Positions 43,269 through 54,924 of a stretch of 64,000 nt of DNA are shown piece after piece. The translations under genes were made by a program, and so were the position numbers. The DNA is from Budorcas taxicolor. Taxonomy: Eukaryota; Chordata; Mammalia; Artiodactyla; Bovidae. Below the pieces are notes generated by a model. That model saw only the letters and a list, made by a program, of their open reading frames with translations, had not been told where the DNA came from and searched no databases. Position 1 is the stretch's first letter, and each line of letters opens with the position of its first letter. The DNA is taken from the NCBI RefSeq assembly GCF_023091745.1, contig NC_068922.1:82493533-82557532 (forward strand). Reading direction: 5' to 3'.

Positions 43269-44585
43269 TACAGTTCAGTCACTCAGTTGTGTCCGACTCT
43301 TTGTGACCCCGTAGACTGCAGCATGCCAGGCTTCCTTGTCCATCACCAATTCCCAGAGCTGCTCAAACGGTGATGCCATCCAACCATCTCATCCTCTGTC
43401 GTCCCTTCTCCTGCCTTCAATCTTTCCCAGCATCAGGGTCTCTTCTAATGTCAGCTCTCTGCATCGGGTAGCCAAAGTATTGGAGTTTCAGCTTTAGCAT
43501 CAGTCCTTCCAGTGAATGTTCAGGACTGATTTCCTTCAGGATGGACTGGTTGGATCTCTTTGCAGTCCAAGGGACCCTCAAGAGTCTTCTCCAGCACCAC
43601 GGTTCAAATCTTCAGCGCTCAGGTTTCTTTATAGTCTACTTCTCACATCCACACATGACCACCGGAAAAAACATGGCTATAACTAGACGGACCTTTGTTG
43701 GCAAAGTAATGTCTCTGCTTTTTAATATGCTGTCTAGGTTGGTCATAGCTTTTCTTCCAAGGAGCAAGCATCTTTTAATTTCATGGCTGCAGTCACCACC
43801 TGCAGTGATTTTGGAGCCCAAGAAAATGAAGTCTCTCACTGTTTCCCTTGTCTTCCCATCTGTTTGCCGTGAAGAGATGGGACTGAATGCCATCATCTTA
43901 GTATTTTAAATGTTGAGTTTTAAACCAGCTTTTTTACTCTCCTCTTTCACTTTCACAGAGAGGCTCTTTAGTTCCCCTTTGCTTTCTGCCATAAGGGTGG
44001 TATCATCCACACATCTGAGGTTATTGATATTTCTCCCTGAAATCTTGATTCCAGCTTGTGCTTCGTCCAGCCTGGCATTTCACATGATGTATTCTATATG
44101 TAAGTTAAATGAGGAGAGTGACAGGATACAGCCTTGATGTACTCCTTCCCCAGTTTGGAACCATTCTGTTGTTCCATGTCCACTTCTAACTGTTGTGTCT
44201 TGACCTGCATACAGATTTCTCAGGAGGCAGGTCAGGTGGTTTGGTGTTCCCATCTCTAAGAATACTCCACAGTTTGTTGTGATCCACACAGTCAAAGGCT
44301 TTGGCGTAGTCAAAAGAGCAGAAGTAGATGTTTTTCTGGAATTCTCTTGCTTTTTCAATGATCCAGTGAATGTTGGCAATTTGATCTCTGGTTCCTCTGC
44401 CTTTTCTAAATACAGAAGCAAAAGATATTAAGAAGAGGTGCCAAGGATACACAGAAGAACTATACAGAAAAGATCTTAATGACCCAGATAACCATGATTG
44501 TGTAATCACTTACCTCGAGCCAGACATCCTGAAATGTGAAGTCGAGTGGGCCTTAGGAAGCATTACTATGAACAAAGTAGAGGTA
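43269..44585 (-). mobile_element. BovB LINE with inverted 5' arm (twin priming)
   Basis: Positions 43269-44412 are a minus-strand BovB from tail (cagttcagtcactcagttg) to the RT2 region (ttgatctctggttcctctgc). At 44413 the strand switches: 44413-44585 is plus-strand BovB from further upstream (aagatattaagaagaggtgc to agcattactatgaacaaag), about 0.3 kb short of contiguous. The 8-mer tgaacatg flanks the whole unit (43261-43268 and 44586-44593). The catalytic box reads CVDD on the minus strand near 44003-44014, so the copy is dead. Confidence 0.9.
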
Positions 44586-44593
44586 TGAACATG

Positions 44594-45065
44594 AGAACAT
44601 AATAAATTTTGATAAATTGAATCATACCTTTGAAACCACAAGAGTTTAGCTCTTTATATTGGTAATGCTTATTGTTGTTAGGGTACTGGGGAATTAAATA
44701 TGAAATTGCTGTCCCTCAATCTCTTACATTCTCTTTCCATAGCTCTAAGGCAAGGTCCAGAATTCTTACTTTGTGAAAAGTAAAGTAAGAAATTGTAATT
44801 CAGGGAATCACAGGCTACATTTTTAGAGACACTTCTTTGACGAATCTCTCTAGTTAAACTTTCTTTTGTAGTATTCACACCAAATTTTTATGTTGTGGAT
44901 GTTAAGAGCTTTGGTGCATTTGATTTCCTGAAATTGTACCATTACCATAACAGCTGCCTGAATCATATAAACAATCTCAGGATGACAAGTGTGTATAAAA
45001 ATGATGTCAGTATTTCTGAATTTGTGAATCTGTCTTGAACAGAGACGCCACAGTGGAACAGGTGA
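44594..45065. other. Unique AT-rich block, no gene seen
   Basis: No gene or repeat is recognised between the BovB and the next SINE. Confidence 0.4.
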
Positions 45066-45080
45066 GTGATGTGTGGTTGG

Positions 45081-45303
45081 AGCTTCCCAGGTGGCGCTGG
45101 TGTGAAGAACCCACCTGCCAGTGCAGGAGACATAAGGGGTGCGGGTTCCTTCCCTGCATTGGGAAGATCCCCTGGAGGAGGAACGGCAGCCCACTCCAGT
45201 ATTGTTGCCTGGAGAATCCTGTGGACAGAAGAGCCCGGTGGGCTATGGTCTACAGGGTCGCAGCGTCAGACACGACTGAAGTGACTTAGCACACACACGT
45301 GCA
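45081..45303 (+). mobile_element. Bov-tA SINE with target duplication
   Basis: Full plus-strand copy: gcttcccaggtggcgctggt, gaacccacctgccagtgcag, gggaagatcccctggagga and cgtcagacacgactgaagtg, with an (ac)n tail. Duplications gtgatgtgtggttgg (45066-45080) and gtgatgtccggttgg (45304-45318) flank it with 2 mismatches in 15. Confidence 0.95.
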
Positions 45304-45318
45304 GTGATGTCCGGTTGG

Positions 45319-45999
45319 TGGGAAAGAGTCCGAAGTATGAGGGCCATCTCCTGGCTGGCTATCCTCAACATCAGAAAGCCTTCCCATCCGTCCTGCACTC
45401 TTAGAAGCCCAGCCTGGAAGCGTAAGGGCCCCATCTCTCCTTCTGATAGTTTATCCATCTGCTTCTTGTGTCTCTTTGAGATGCGTTGGCCCTAATCAGA
45501 AAGGCAGCACGACTCCCCCTCCAGCTCTGTCTGTGGGTAATTGGCTCTTTTTATATTGATATCACTCCCCATGAAAATATATTAGAAACGTGGTGCAGTG
45601 ACAGCAGTGTGTCTACAGCTTCAATTACTTTAAAGTGTTCTTAATGCTCTCGATTAGCTAATTACACCCTGTGCATGATTCGAGGACTGTTCTAGGTTCA
45701 AGTGCTTTGTAATCACTATGGGGGTAAGAGAAGATGTGAGCATTTCTGATTAGATTTTAGAAATGTGTCCTCCTTGCAATGATAATTGTAAAACTAGCAT
45801 TTTTAAGAAGAATGACAATTAAGGAGACAGTGAAACAAAAATGAAAGTGAGAAAAAAATTGAGAAAAAAAATTCTGTCAACTGAAAGATGCTTTCTTTAA
45901 AAATGTCAGAATTATCTTTATGTCATTTAAATATTTTATCCAAAACTCTACTAGGATAGTAGAAAGAGACTATGCTTCCTGTGTTGAGTCACTTTTGCA
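45319..45999. other. Unique AT-rich block, no gene seen
   Basis: No repeat is recognised. Around 45650-45668 the sequence gattagctaattacaccc contains homeodomain-type TAATTA cores, which could reflect a conserved noncoding element or chance in AT-rich DNA. Confidence 0.4.
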
Positions 46000-46490
46000 C
46001 CTGGGTCAAGAATCATACTTTATGTGGGGTCACTTCCAAATTCTTGATTCTGTGTCACTGATCTGTTCTCTCGCAAACACCAAGTTGTCTTGATTGCATG
46101 GCCATATACAGCAAGTCTTAAAAATAACTTAGTGTGATCCCTCCAACTTTGTTCTTTTACAGTATTAATCTTGATATTCTAATTCCTTTGCCTTTCTATA
46201 TAAATTTTAGAATCAATTTATCTATTACCATATCTGCAAGGAATCCTCCTGGGATTTTTGACCATAATTGTGTTAAAGCTGTGGGTCAGTTTGTGGAGAG
46301 CTGACATCATTACTATGTTGACTCTTCCATTCTGTGGACACAGAAGGTCTCCATCTATTTCAGGCTTCACTGATCTCTTTCATTAGCATTTTGTAGTGTC
46401 CAGCTTACAGACCCTGCGCATGTTAGGTTCCTGTCTAACATCTTTTATGCTTTGGAGGGTGATTGCAAATGGTAGCAAAGGTATTTCAGC
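46000..46490 (-). mobile_element. L1 LINE ORF2 fragment, antisense
   Basis: The plus strand is the reverse of old L1 ORF2: gattctgtgtcactgatctg, gtgatccctccaactttgtt, ctatataaattttagaatca, tgacatcattactatgttga, ctcttccattctgtgg, ttcactgatctctttcatta, gcattttgtagtgtccagc and tgattgcaaatggtagc. No open frame survives. Confidence 0.82.
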
Positions 46491-46599
46491 AGCAAGTATC
46501 AGACATCTGTGTGGCCCTTTGAAAACATAGGACTTGGTTCTTACATTTCCCATTTTGCAGAGAAAATATGTAAGGACAAGTGTTCAGAATCCACTGTTC

Positions 46600-46715
46600 T
46601 AAATGCAAAGCCCACAAAATATGTAGGATTGTGTATCTTTCACTGACCCAGAATAGAGTCTAGTGTGTACCAGGCACTATAAATGTGCTGAAGGAATGAA
46701 TAGATGAATTTAAAA
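46600..46715 (+). mobile_element. L2 LINE 3' end fragment
   Basis: The order atctttcactgacccagaat, agagtctagtgtgtaccagg, cactataaatgtgctgaagg and aatgaatagatgaatt matches the L2 3' terminus, with its gaatgaatgaatg end. Confidence 0.6.
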
Positions 46716-47302
46716 CCTTTTCAGATGCTTGAGTTAGTTTTCAATTGGTGTGAATGTGACGGTAAATCACCGACACAAAAAGATGCACGAATTCCCGGCC
46801 ATGTAACTTCTCAAAAGTTCTCTACAGCCCGGATGTGCCCCAAGGAAATCTTAGCGGAACATCTGAGACAATAAACATGGGCTGCGGTTGCTCTACAATT
46901 TTAAGCTCTGTGCGAGTCTTAAGTGTGAGTTCCTTGTTCATTAGTGATGGTTGCCCGTGTTTAGTGCACTCTGTGGGACAAAGCTGCAGCTCGATGGACA
47001 TTTGTTGAATAATTAAATGTATGACTGAGGGAAGGAATAATTAAGATAATAAAAAATATATGACCTCTAACTGTTCAACATGGTTTATATCATAGAATTC
47101 TCTGCACCCAGAGATATGGTTTTAATTTTCAAGTTTGGATCATAATATATTATTTTTTTAAATTAAACTGAAGAGTATATATAAGCATCTCCTAAGTCAT
47201 TAAAAATTCTTTCTGTTATATATGATGTTAATGGGTAGGCTATATCCATTAATATCTCTGTAACATATTATGCTATGAAGAGTCTACCATTTAAAATAAC
47301 AA
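46716..47302. other. Unique AT-rich block, no gene seen
   Basis: Very AT-rich from about 47040 to 47300. No gene or clear repeat is recognised. Confidence 0.4.
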
Positions 47303-47512
47303 CATCCCTGGTGGCTCAGAGGTAAAGACTCTGCCTGCCAATGCAGGAGACGCAGTTTCCACCCCTGGGTCAGAAAGATCCCCTAGAGAAGGAAACAGCA
47401 ACTCACTCCAGTACCCTTGCCTGGGACATCCCATGAGCAGAAGAGCCTGGCAGCTTACAGCCCACGGCCTTGCAAAACAGTCAGACTCATCTTAGCAACT
47501 AAACAACAACAA
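47303..47512 (+). mobile_element. Bov-tA SINE
   Basis: Plus-strand copy starting at ccctggtggctcagaggtaa, with gactctgcctgccaatgcag, aaagatcccctagagaagga, cttacagcccacggccttgc and gactcatcttagcaactaaa, ending caacaacaat. It is diverged. Confidence 0.92.
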
Positions 47513-49385
47513 TGCGTACGCTACCCTCTGATTTTTCACACTTGTTATTATCGTTATGTACATAAGATATGTATATATTCATGCTGTTTACTTCCTCGGT
47601 ATACCTTGGTGGGAGAATATTTATTGACTTAATAGGCACACATATTTTAAGATAAATGATGCGTATGCAATATGGCTCTCCCGAAAGGATTTTCCAGTTA
47701 ATCTTTGCCAAGTAGCATTAGGGTGCTCTGTATCTTAGACTTCAGCCAGTGCCGGGAGACACTGGTGTTTCCTATTCGAAAGTTGAAAATGAAGCCTTAT
47801 TCCTCCCACCCTTACTTCTCTAGAAACTGAGAAAGACAAGCTTCGCCGTGAGCTCGCCGACACGAACGCGGAGCTGCGTTTGGAGCCTGCCGCTGTCACC
47901 CTGCCTCCTCGTGCTTGCCCCTGAGACAAGCGTTCGCAAATTGGCAGTTGCAGGGATTCTCCTTATTTCCCTCCTTGATGTACGTGTAATTCGCACTAGA
48001 ATCCTTCTTTCGAATCTTAAGATGAGGGCTGTGATTCACATATCCCTTAAAACATTTCTGAAGTCACATGCATTGAAATATCATTGCGAGCTGGCTGAAC
48101 TGTTGGTTGGGGGTGGAGAGTCGACGGGACAGGAGTGTGGTGTGTGCAGAAGTGGGCTCGTGTGAGCAAGCGCCACAGAGGGCGGCAGCCGTTCAGTGTG
48201 TGTTTCTCTTGGCGTGTCCTAGCGAGCAGGGAGAGAGAACTAGAGGCGATGTCTCCTTTTGCTTTAAAAAATATGTCGGATGTAACAATTTTTATGGTTT
48301 AAAAATGCAAATACAGAGACTCATCTTATTTCCTGTGGATAGATTTAGGACCAGCTTGACAATGTTTATTCATTTCATAAAGTAAATAATTTAACTTCCT
48401 TTTATTAGTTTTGGAGTTTCTACATAAATATCTACTCTCACTTTTGAATACCCTCAAGACTGATGAGAGAATACTAGGACCTTCCCTTTAAAATGAAGAG
48501 AATATGTTAATTTAGGAAGCTTTGGGGTTTGTTTCCAATAAATAAAATTTGGAAATCTTAAAAGCCAAATAACCTTTTGGATGCATTTTCCACAGGAGAT
48601 ATCTGTTTACCTAGAGATACAAACACGTGTGGAAGGGAGAATTGTTTATTTATTCAGAAGTGAACCTTTCAACAACCGGAATAGCCTTTGCATTGAAGGA
48701 GCAATTTCAGGAGCAACCGTTTTCTAGAAATAGGAGCAAAACAATGGCTCTGGAAACGAAAGTGGGATGAAGACACCACCTTCATCCTGATGACCCCAAA
48801 ACCCTTTTTCCAGAAGACCTAGGCGCTCAGACGCCGCTGTGGGCCTCTGCTGCCTGTCAGCGGCGGGGGGACTCGCCACGCCCGCGCCCAGACACCGCCA
48901 TTGCTTCTGGGCGCTTTCGGCTTCCCACTCACGTGTTCCAGTTCTGCCCCTAGTCCTTGGGTCTCTGCACTTCCATCCTTACGGGCAGGTCTCAGCTGCT
49001 CCGCCTGGTGACACCGATAGCGTTTGGAGACTCTGCACCTGCCTCTGCGTTGTCCTGTGAGTTTACAACTTCTCCACAAACATAGCCTTAGAATACAAAA
49101 AAACACAAAAAAATCTGTCTATTTTTTCGTCCTAATGGAAACCCTTATAAAGATTTGATAATATGACTTAGCCTGGTCTTGAAGCTAAGGGGTTATTTAT
49201 GATGTTCAACCTGGGCTAGAATAGTTTCATCAAAACCCTCGTGGGGCGCTATGTCCACGAGCAGATGGTGGAACTTCAGACACAGGGTTGAGGGCAACGA
49301 GGCTCAGCTGCGCCCCCCACAATGCCACACTCTTTTTCTTGTTGACTAACACACTTCTGAGCGACATTTAATTTTGAAACCTTTC
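47513..49385. other. Long repeat-poor block with a CpG-rich patch, no certain gene
   Basis: About 1.9 kb without recognised insertions. A CpG-rich patch at about 47840-47880 lies in a short open frame preceded by a pyrimidine tract and AG (see findings). Another moderately CpG-rich stretch lies at 48825-48905. A 105-codon plus frame (47848-48165) and a 95-codon minus frame (48819-49106) have no recognisable domains. Confidence 0.45.
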
Positions 49386-49640
49386 TTTATTAAACCATCC
49401 ATTCAACCCATGTCATATTCAGCAAACACGTGTTGAGTAAGTCTGATGCGCTAGGCACTAATACATTAGGCTAGTATCATCAATCATCCTTGTGTTTCAG
49501 ATGCAACAGTGACCAATACTATCTTCCTCCCCTTGAGGTGCATTTAGTCTAATATCATTATGTTCAAATGAAAAATCTAAGTGAATGCCATACTGAGTGA
49601 AACATGTGAGCGCGACAAGCAAAGGTATGCGGGAGTTCAC
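49386..49640 (-). mobile_element. L2 LINE 3' fragment, antisense
   Basis: On the plus strand: catccattcaacccatgtca, cagcaaacacgtgttgagta, tgcgctaggcactaatac, gatgcaacagtgaccaatac and cccttgaggtgcatttagtc. This is the reverse of the L2 end (canonically acaaatatttattgagcacc, gtgccaggcact, ggagcttacattctag). Confidence 0.72.
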
Positions 49641-49670
49641 GGACGGATGGTGTTCCCATGATTGTGGATA

Positions 49671-49722
49671 TAAGCGAAAGGGTATACTCTATGACTTAAG
49701 CAAAAGGGTATACTCTGTGAAT
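49671..49722 (+). repeat. 26-bp tandem duplication
   Basis: The unit taagcgaaagggtatactct (plus atgact) at 49671-49696 is followed directly by taagcaaaagggtatactct at 49697-49722, with only a few differences. It is a simple local duplication. Confidence 0.88.
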
Positions 49723-51300
49723 ACCCAGATTAGGTATGGGGGGAACAGAGAATATTTTACTGAGGGGAAATGATAATAAATTGTACAGAAACCAGAGGGC
49801 AGAGGCATACTGGGAATAGGTATGTAGTCCCATTTGACTAGAAAAGAATGTTGAAGAGATGAAAAAAGTAAGAAGATCAAGATAGAAAAAGGTCAACTTA
49901 TAGAAGGACAGGGTCATTTTGACTATGAATCTTGAGAAAACAATGGAAAACATTAATAGTGAAGATCAGAATGAAGGTTAAAATGTTCCCAATGAAATCT
50001 CTGCTGGATCCCCGAAGGCTGAAAGGATAAGTGAAAAGAGTCATTAGCATTATCACAAAAGATCATTTCTGAAATTGAGACTATTAAGTAAAAAGGAGAT
50101 AATCCCCACTTATATGGAAGTGGTAAGAAAATAGGTACAGCTGGCCCGAGTTAGGGATATTTATTTCTATACTTATATTTCACATTAACAGTTCTTGAAA
50201 TGTGATTCATAAAGAGATGAATAGAATCTGATTAAAATATAAAATCGACTTGGGGTGGCAACGCAGAAGGAAGAATGGATTTCATTGTAACTAATGTAAT
50301 TTCAAAACTTTAAGGAACCTATTTATGCATCTTCCATCACCCCACTACCTACCCCACTGCTTGGGATTTTTTTTTTTCTTTTTCAATAAAAAGATAACTT
50401 GGGAGAGTAACTGAGTTACTATCAAAGGGAAATGATGCATGCAGGCTGTTAAGAAGGGCACTCTGCAATGCCAGCCTCTCATGACTAAAGGTTGCAATGC
50501 TAATGACAAAGAGCTGCATGGTTGGAAGTCTGCACCTCTTCTTTGAGGAGGAGGAGGAAAGAAAGAGCCTGCCTGTGGCCCGGCGGGGGATGGGGGCACA
50601 GGCCGCGAGGGGACAGTTTTTCCCAGCGGCTGAAACTCACCTCTTGCATCTTTAGACACAGAGAGTCATCAGGTAACAGCTACAGAATCGGAGGAGGCGC
50701 CCAGATGCCCCATACATGTCAGAGTCTCAGCGCCGTGCAGGCACAGCCGTCAGGACTGGACCCTGCTGCCCTGACACTGGGCCGCACTGGGGAAGCACCT
50801 GCGCCACCCGCCTGTGGGCAGCTGGCAGGACAGAAGCAAGACAGCGGCAGGTTTCCTGCCTGGTCAGAGAAGGGGCAGTGCGCCGTTCCAGGGAGGAGTC
50901 AGTGTGCGCTGTAGGGCAATTGCTCCAGCAGCAAGTGACCAGGCAGGGAGCCGCGAGCACTCCTGGAGACCACCGGCGGCTCAGAGCCAGCAGAGGGAGG
51001 GGCTGCTGAAAACGAAGGTAGCCGGCGAATTCACGGGTTTGAAGAATTCTGCGGTGAGACTTGCTTCCTGCCAGGGGTGGAAAAACAAGAGGAACTAAGA
51101 GGCTTTTCTGAACACAGTTTTGTTTTCTTAATAAAGTGGAAAATGGCGCAAAGATGCCTGGCTCCTCAGTTCTGTTTGTGTGGTTAGTGAGACAGAGCTC
51201 AGACCCAGACCCTGAAAAATGACATCACCAGGTCTGATGAAAGTCTGATTTCCTTCCAATAACTACTTGATCAGCCACTATAGATGCCTATTTCTGTGTT
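49723..51300. other. Unique block, GC-richer on the right, no gene seen
   Basis: The left half is AT-rich. About 50520-51060 is GC-richer and supports overlapping chance frames of up to 130 codons (50522-50914) with no known domain or credible splice structure. A poly-T tract lies at about 50369-50386. Confidence 0.4.
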
Positions 51301-51304
51301 TCTT

Positions 51305-51420
51305 TCTGCTCATTAGCCTGTGACCTCATTGAAAGCAGAGGGTATATTCATCTCAGGGTTTATGATTTCCCACATAGTGTCCAACATGGAGAATATAAAG
51401 CAAATATTTAAGGAAAGAAC
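51305..51420 (+). mobile_element. L2 LINE 3' fragment
   Basis: The order gctcattagcctgtgacctc, attgaaagcagagggtatat, ttcccacatagtgtccaaca and aaagcaaatatttaagg follows the L2 3' end pattern (tagactgtgagctccttgagggcaggg and onward), strongly diverged. Confidence 0.5.
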
Positions 51421-51639
51421 GGCAAGAGGGCGTAGAGGTTTGCACGTAGGTCTATGATCAGGTCCTGGTGTCCACTCACCTGAGATGACACTGTGAGTGA
51501 TCAGTGCTTTGGGGACCCTCTGCAAAAGTCTCGTGGCTCCCAGAGAAGAGACACTGCAGCAATCACATAAGTGTATGTGCTTCCAGGGGGAGAGGGGCAG
51601 CGAGAGGCTTACCGACCGCACAGAAAGAAGTCACCCCTG

Positions 51640-52205
51640 AGCACGAGGAAGGGTCCAGATTTGATCATGCAGCTTTCCCTCCTGAAACCCTGGCGTGGTT
51701 TCTCGTTACACACACTGCACACCCCAGGCCCCTCGTCATGACCTGTAATGCCCGTGCAACCCAGCTCCCTCCTCACACTCAGCCTTGCCCAGATCACTTC
51801 CTCTCCAGGTTGTTCTGCTCTGACCATACTGGGAACCTTGCTCTTAGAGTTTTCAAGCTCGTGACAATCCTATAAACTTTGAATTTGCTGTGATTTTCTT
51901 GGGTTGTAAATATTATCCCGTAGGCCACTACATGGCTGCCTTTTTACCATTGAGCTCAGCTTTGCCGAGAGAAACCTTCACTGACTGTGCCGCCTGAGAT
52001 CCCCTCTCTGCGCTGGTCACTGCCGCCCACCCTGACTGGCCTTCTCCCTGGGAAGCACAGGGGTCATTCACACGCTTCTCATCTGCCCTTGCTGGCTGCA
52101 GCTCTCCTTGGAGGTGAGGTCCTGCTCACCTCATTCCTATCTATAGTCCTCAGGGTCTAGAAGGCCCGCAACAGAGTAGGTGCTCAATAAACTTGTGGAG
52201 GGCTT
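51640..52205 (+). mobile_element. L2 LINE 3' region
   Basis: Motifs in L2 order: agctcagctttgccgagaga, aaccttcactgactgtgccg (corresponding to agaggccttccctgaccaccc), then cagctctccttggaggtgag, ctcctatctatagtcctcag-type sequence, cagagtaggtgctcaataaa and cttgtggag. The left limit is uncertain. Confidence 0.65.
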
Positions 52206-52449
52206 TGTAAAAGAAGTAAGTAATTAATTGAAGAACAATAACTTGGGATAGATGGGCATGCCCAGAGCCCTAACCCTGAGGAAGTTTCTCCCCCCGCCAG
52301 TTGTTGGCTAAAGAAACAAGAACAAGCAGTGAAACCAGACACAGTAGCAATTGAAAGCCTGTCGGCCGACCACCCAAACAGTTTAACCCACGCAGGAGGT
52401 CAGCGGCTCCTGCCCCAGGAGCGCATCCACATTTATTTAGTGCATCGCT

Positions 52450-52716
52450 TGGAGAAGGCAACGGCGCCCACTCCAGCACTCTTGCTTGGGAAGTCCCATG
52501 GACGGAGGAGCCTGGTGGGCCACAGTCCATGGGGTCACAAAGAGTCGGACGCGACTGAGCGACTTCACTTTCACTTTTCACTTTGATGCATTGGAGAAGG
52601 AAATGGCAACCCACTCCAGTGTTCTTGCCTGGAGAATCCCAGGGACGGGGGAGCCTGGTGGGCTGCCGTCTATGGGGTCGCACAGAGTCGGACACGACTG
52701 AAGCGACTTAGCAGCA
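52450..52716 (+). mobile_element. Bov-A2 dimeric SINE
   Basis: Two Bov-A units: ggagaaggcaacggcgccca to gacgcgactgagcgacttca, linker cactttgatgcattggagaa, then a second unit ending gaagcgacttagcagca. The sequence is near-consensus. A short imperfect duplication (tgcatcgct before, tgtattgct after) may be the target site. Confidence 0.95.
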
Positions 52717-52817
52717 ATGTATTGCTGTTCACTCTTCCTGTTGAAGACTCAAGCCTTGCCTGGACTGAGGGCCATCTCCAGCTCTCTCAGCCGCCACTGG
52801 CTTCTCCCGGGTTTCTT

Positions 52818-53030
52818 CTGCACGTGCTAAGTCGCTTCAGGCCTGTCTACCTCTGTGCAACCCTATGGACCACAGCCCGCCCGGCTCCTGTGTCCAGCTC
52901 ACTGCAAGAACACTGCAGTGAATTGCCATGCCCTCCTGCAGGGATTTTCCAGACCCAGGGATGGAACGCTCATCTCTTGCGCCTCCTGCATTGGCAGGTG
53001 GGCTCTTTACAACTAGCACCTGAGAAGCCC
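52818..53030 (-). mobile_element. Bov-tA SINE, diverged
   Basis: Minus-strand copy: gcacgtgctaagtcgcttca, ctctgtgcaaccctatggac, actgcaagaacactgcagtg, acccagggatggaacgctca, ctgcattggcaggtgggctc and gcacctgagaagccc. Substitution load is higher than in most copies here. Confidence 0.9.
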
Positions 53031-53935
53031 AGTTTGTTCCACCCAGAGTAATGCTTTCTCCACAGTTCCACCCCCACAGACCTTCTGTAGATATTACAGC
53101 CATTTTCCTCCCAACAGGGAGAAGAACAGCTGCCTTCTCACAAGGGGCCCCATCTTTTTTTTTCCTTTCCAGCAATGTGAATCCAATCTGAGGCACACAG
53201 TAGAAGCGGTGCCAACGAAGTCTGTTCTCGTCAGCCTCGCCAACAGCCTCATTAGTAGCTGGCTGCAAACATGGTTTGAAGCTGCTGCTCCTGCCAAGCT
53301 GAAGTCTTCAGGTGTCGGGGTCGAGTGATTGTAAATTCCGGATTACAGGCAGAGGAGGATGACGAGTTGTTCTGAGTTCTTGCTCATCGGCTAAAAGCCT
53401 CTGGCCACAAACAGCTCTCTGTGTGAAGGAAAGTAAATTTCTTCCAGAGCTGAAAATTAACACGTTTTGAGGGGAATCTAAACAGGATGTGTGGCAGGGA
53501 ACATGGCTTCAGGGCCCGAGGAAGGCGGGAGGAGTGACGACGAGGAGGCATTTCTTAAACCAGAGAGCTCTCGGTCTGACAGCAACTGAGGCTGGGAGCG
53601 CTGACTTAACTGCTTCTCCCAGCGTGGGCTGGGGTCAGTTTGCCCTTGCAGAAAACGCCTCTCTAGGTTGGTCACAGCTGTAACTTCGGCCGTATCACAT
53701 CTGATGGGAGGGCACTGTCTCTCCTGACACTTTGAAAGCCTGGACCACACTTCACTGGATCTGGAGGTGCCAGGATTCTGGTGGAAAATTCCAAAAGGTA
53801 AGGACCTTAGCTGGGTTACTGAAATCTCTTTATCTTGAATTGTGTTCAACACCAAATGGTTCTTCAATTACAGCTTCACACAGGAAGAAGAAACAGGAGC
53901 ACATTCCCTGTTCCTCAACATTCAGCAGACACACA
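53031..53935. other. Unique block, no gene seen
   Basis: Moderately GC-rich single-copy-looking DNA. The 129-codon minus frame (53478-53867) has no recognisable domain. No repeat is identified. Confidence 0.4.
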
Positions 53936-54260
53936 CGCGTCCATTCAGCCAGTTATTAGAGATTATGGACTGAGCTCTTTCTGACACGTGTTAGGTGGTG
54001 GTTATGCGAAGTATCTGGAGCGGTTCAGTAACATGGTCCCTGATGTCAGCCGCCTTGCATTCCCCCTGGGGAAACAGAGCAGATGCTTAGACAGACACTC
54101 CTGGTGGGATGTGATGAGCCCCGTAGTGCAGGGAAACGCCAGGCTCTGGAGAGCTCAGATGTTGGCGTGATTTGTTGCGCTCACTCTTGGGGAGGACTTG
54201 ACCAAATTACAGAAGTTAAGCAGGACGAGACCTCGAGATCTAAACTGGGGATGGAGGGAT
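53936..54260 (-). mobile_element. Probable L2 fragment, antisense
   Basis: The plus strand follows the reversed L2 pattern: ccattcagccagttattag, gagctctttctgacacgtgt, ggttcagtaacatggtccct, gccttgcattccccctgggg and aacagagcagatgcttagac. The degree of decay makes this provisional. Confidence 0.45.
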
Positions 54261-54519
54261 TGAATAAGTGATTTTCTAAATAAATAAACACCCGAAGGCA
54301 AACATCTTTAGAGATTATTGGTTCTGGGGGTAAAGTTGTGGACAGTACCTTTGAAGAATATGATGAAATGTTACCTTTCTCACTCAAAAAATAATGCCCG
54401 TAAACATATAGCTTTTAAAAACTGTAATTCCAGGGAGATCACAGAAGGTCCCATAACAGGTACAGGTTAATAATATCAGAAAATGTTACTCTAAATTCCC
54501 TCAGTTCACTTTCACCTTT

Positions 54520-54700
54520 AAAGCAGTGTTTCTCAAGTAAAGGCTTGGGACAGCTGCCTTAGAAACACCTGGAATGTTGGCTTAAAATGCAGATTCCCTA
54601 AGCCCCATCCCAGATCTATTTAAAAAAAGTCTCTAGTGTGGTGTTCAGGACTCTGCATTTTAACCACCACAGTTGTCTGAATCTGCCCAGTGAAAACTTT
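54520..54700. mobile_element. MER5A-like DNA transposon
   Basis: Motif order is clear: cagtgtttctcaagtaaagg, gaaacacctggaatgttggc, ttaaaatgcagattccctaa, gccccatcccagatctattt and ggactctgcattttaaccac, ending near tctgaatctgc. This is a non-autonomous hAT element shared by placental mammals. Confidence 0.75.
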
Positions 54701-54924
54701 AAAAGCTCCTGGAAGTTTCTGGTGCAGACACTAAATCCTGGAGCATTCCGGTGCATTGGGGGCACTGTCACTCCTCTCTTTTGAACGAGGGGTGTCGTAC
54801 CATCTGCATCTGCAGAGAGGCTTAGAGGAAAGTCACCTACTTAGGATAATCTGATTCCCACCCTTCCTGTGAGTTCCATGCAGTGAATTGCAGTTTTTGA
54901 CGGAAAGCACTGTTCATGCCTACC

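Noticed and set aside
50522..50914. 130-codon plus frame in a GC-richer stretch
   Set aside because: No recognisable family and no convincing splice sites, and several overlapping frames on both strands are equally open.
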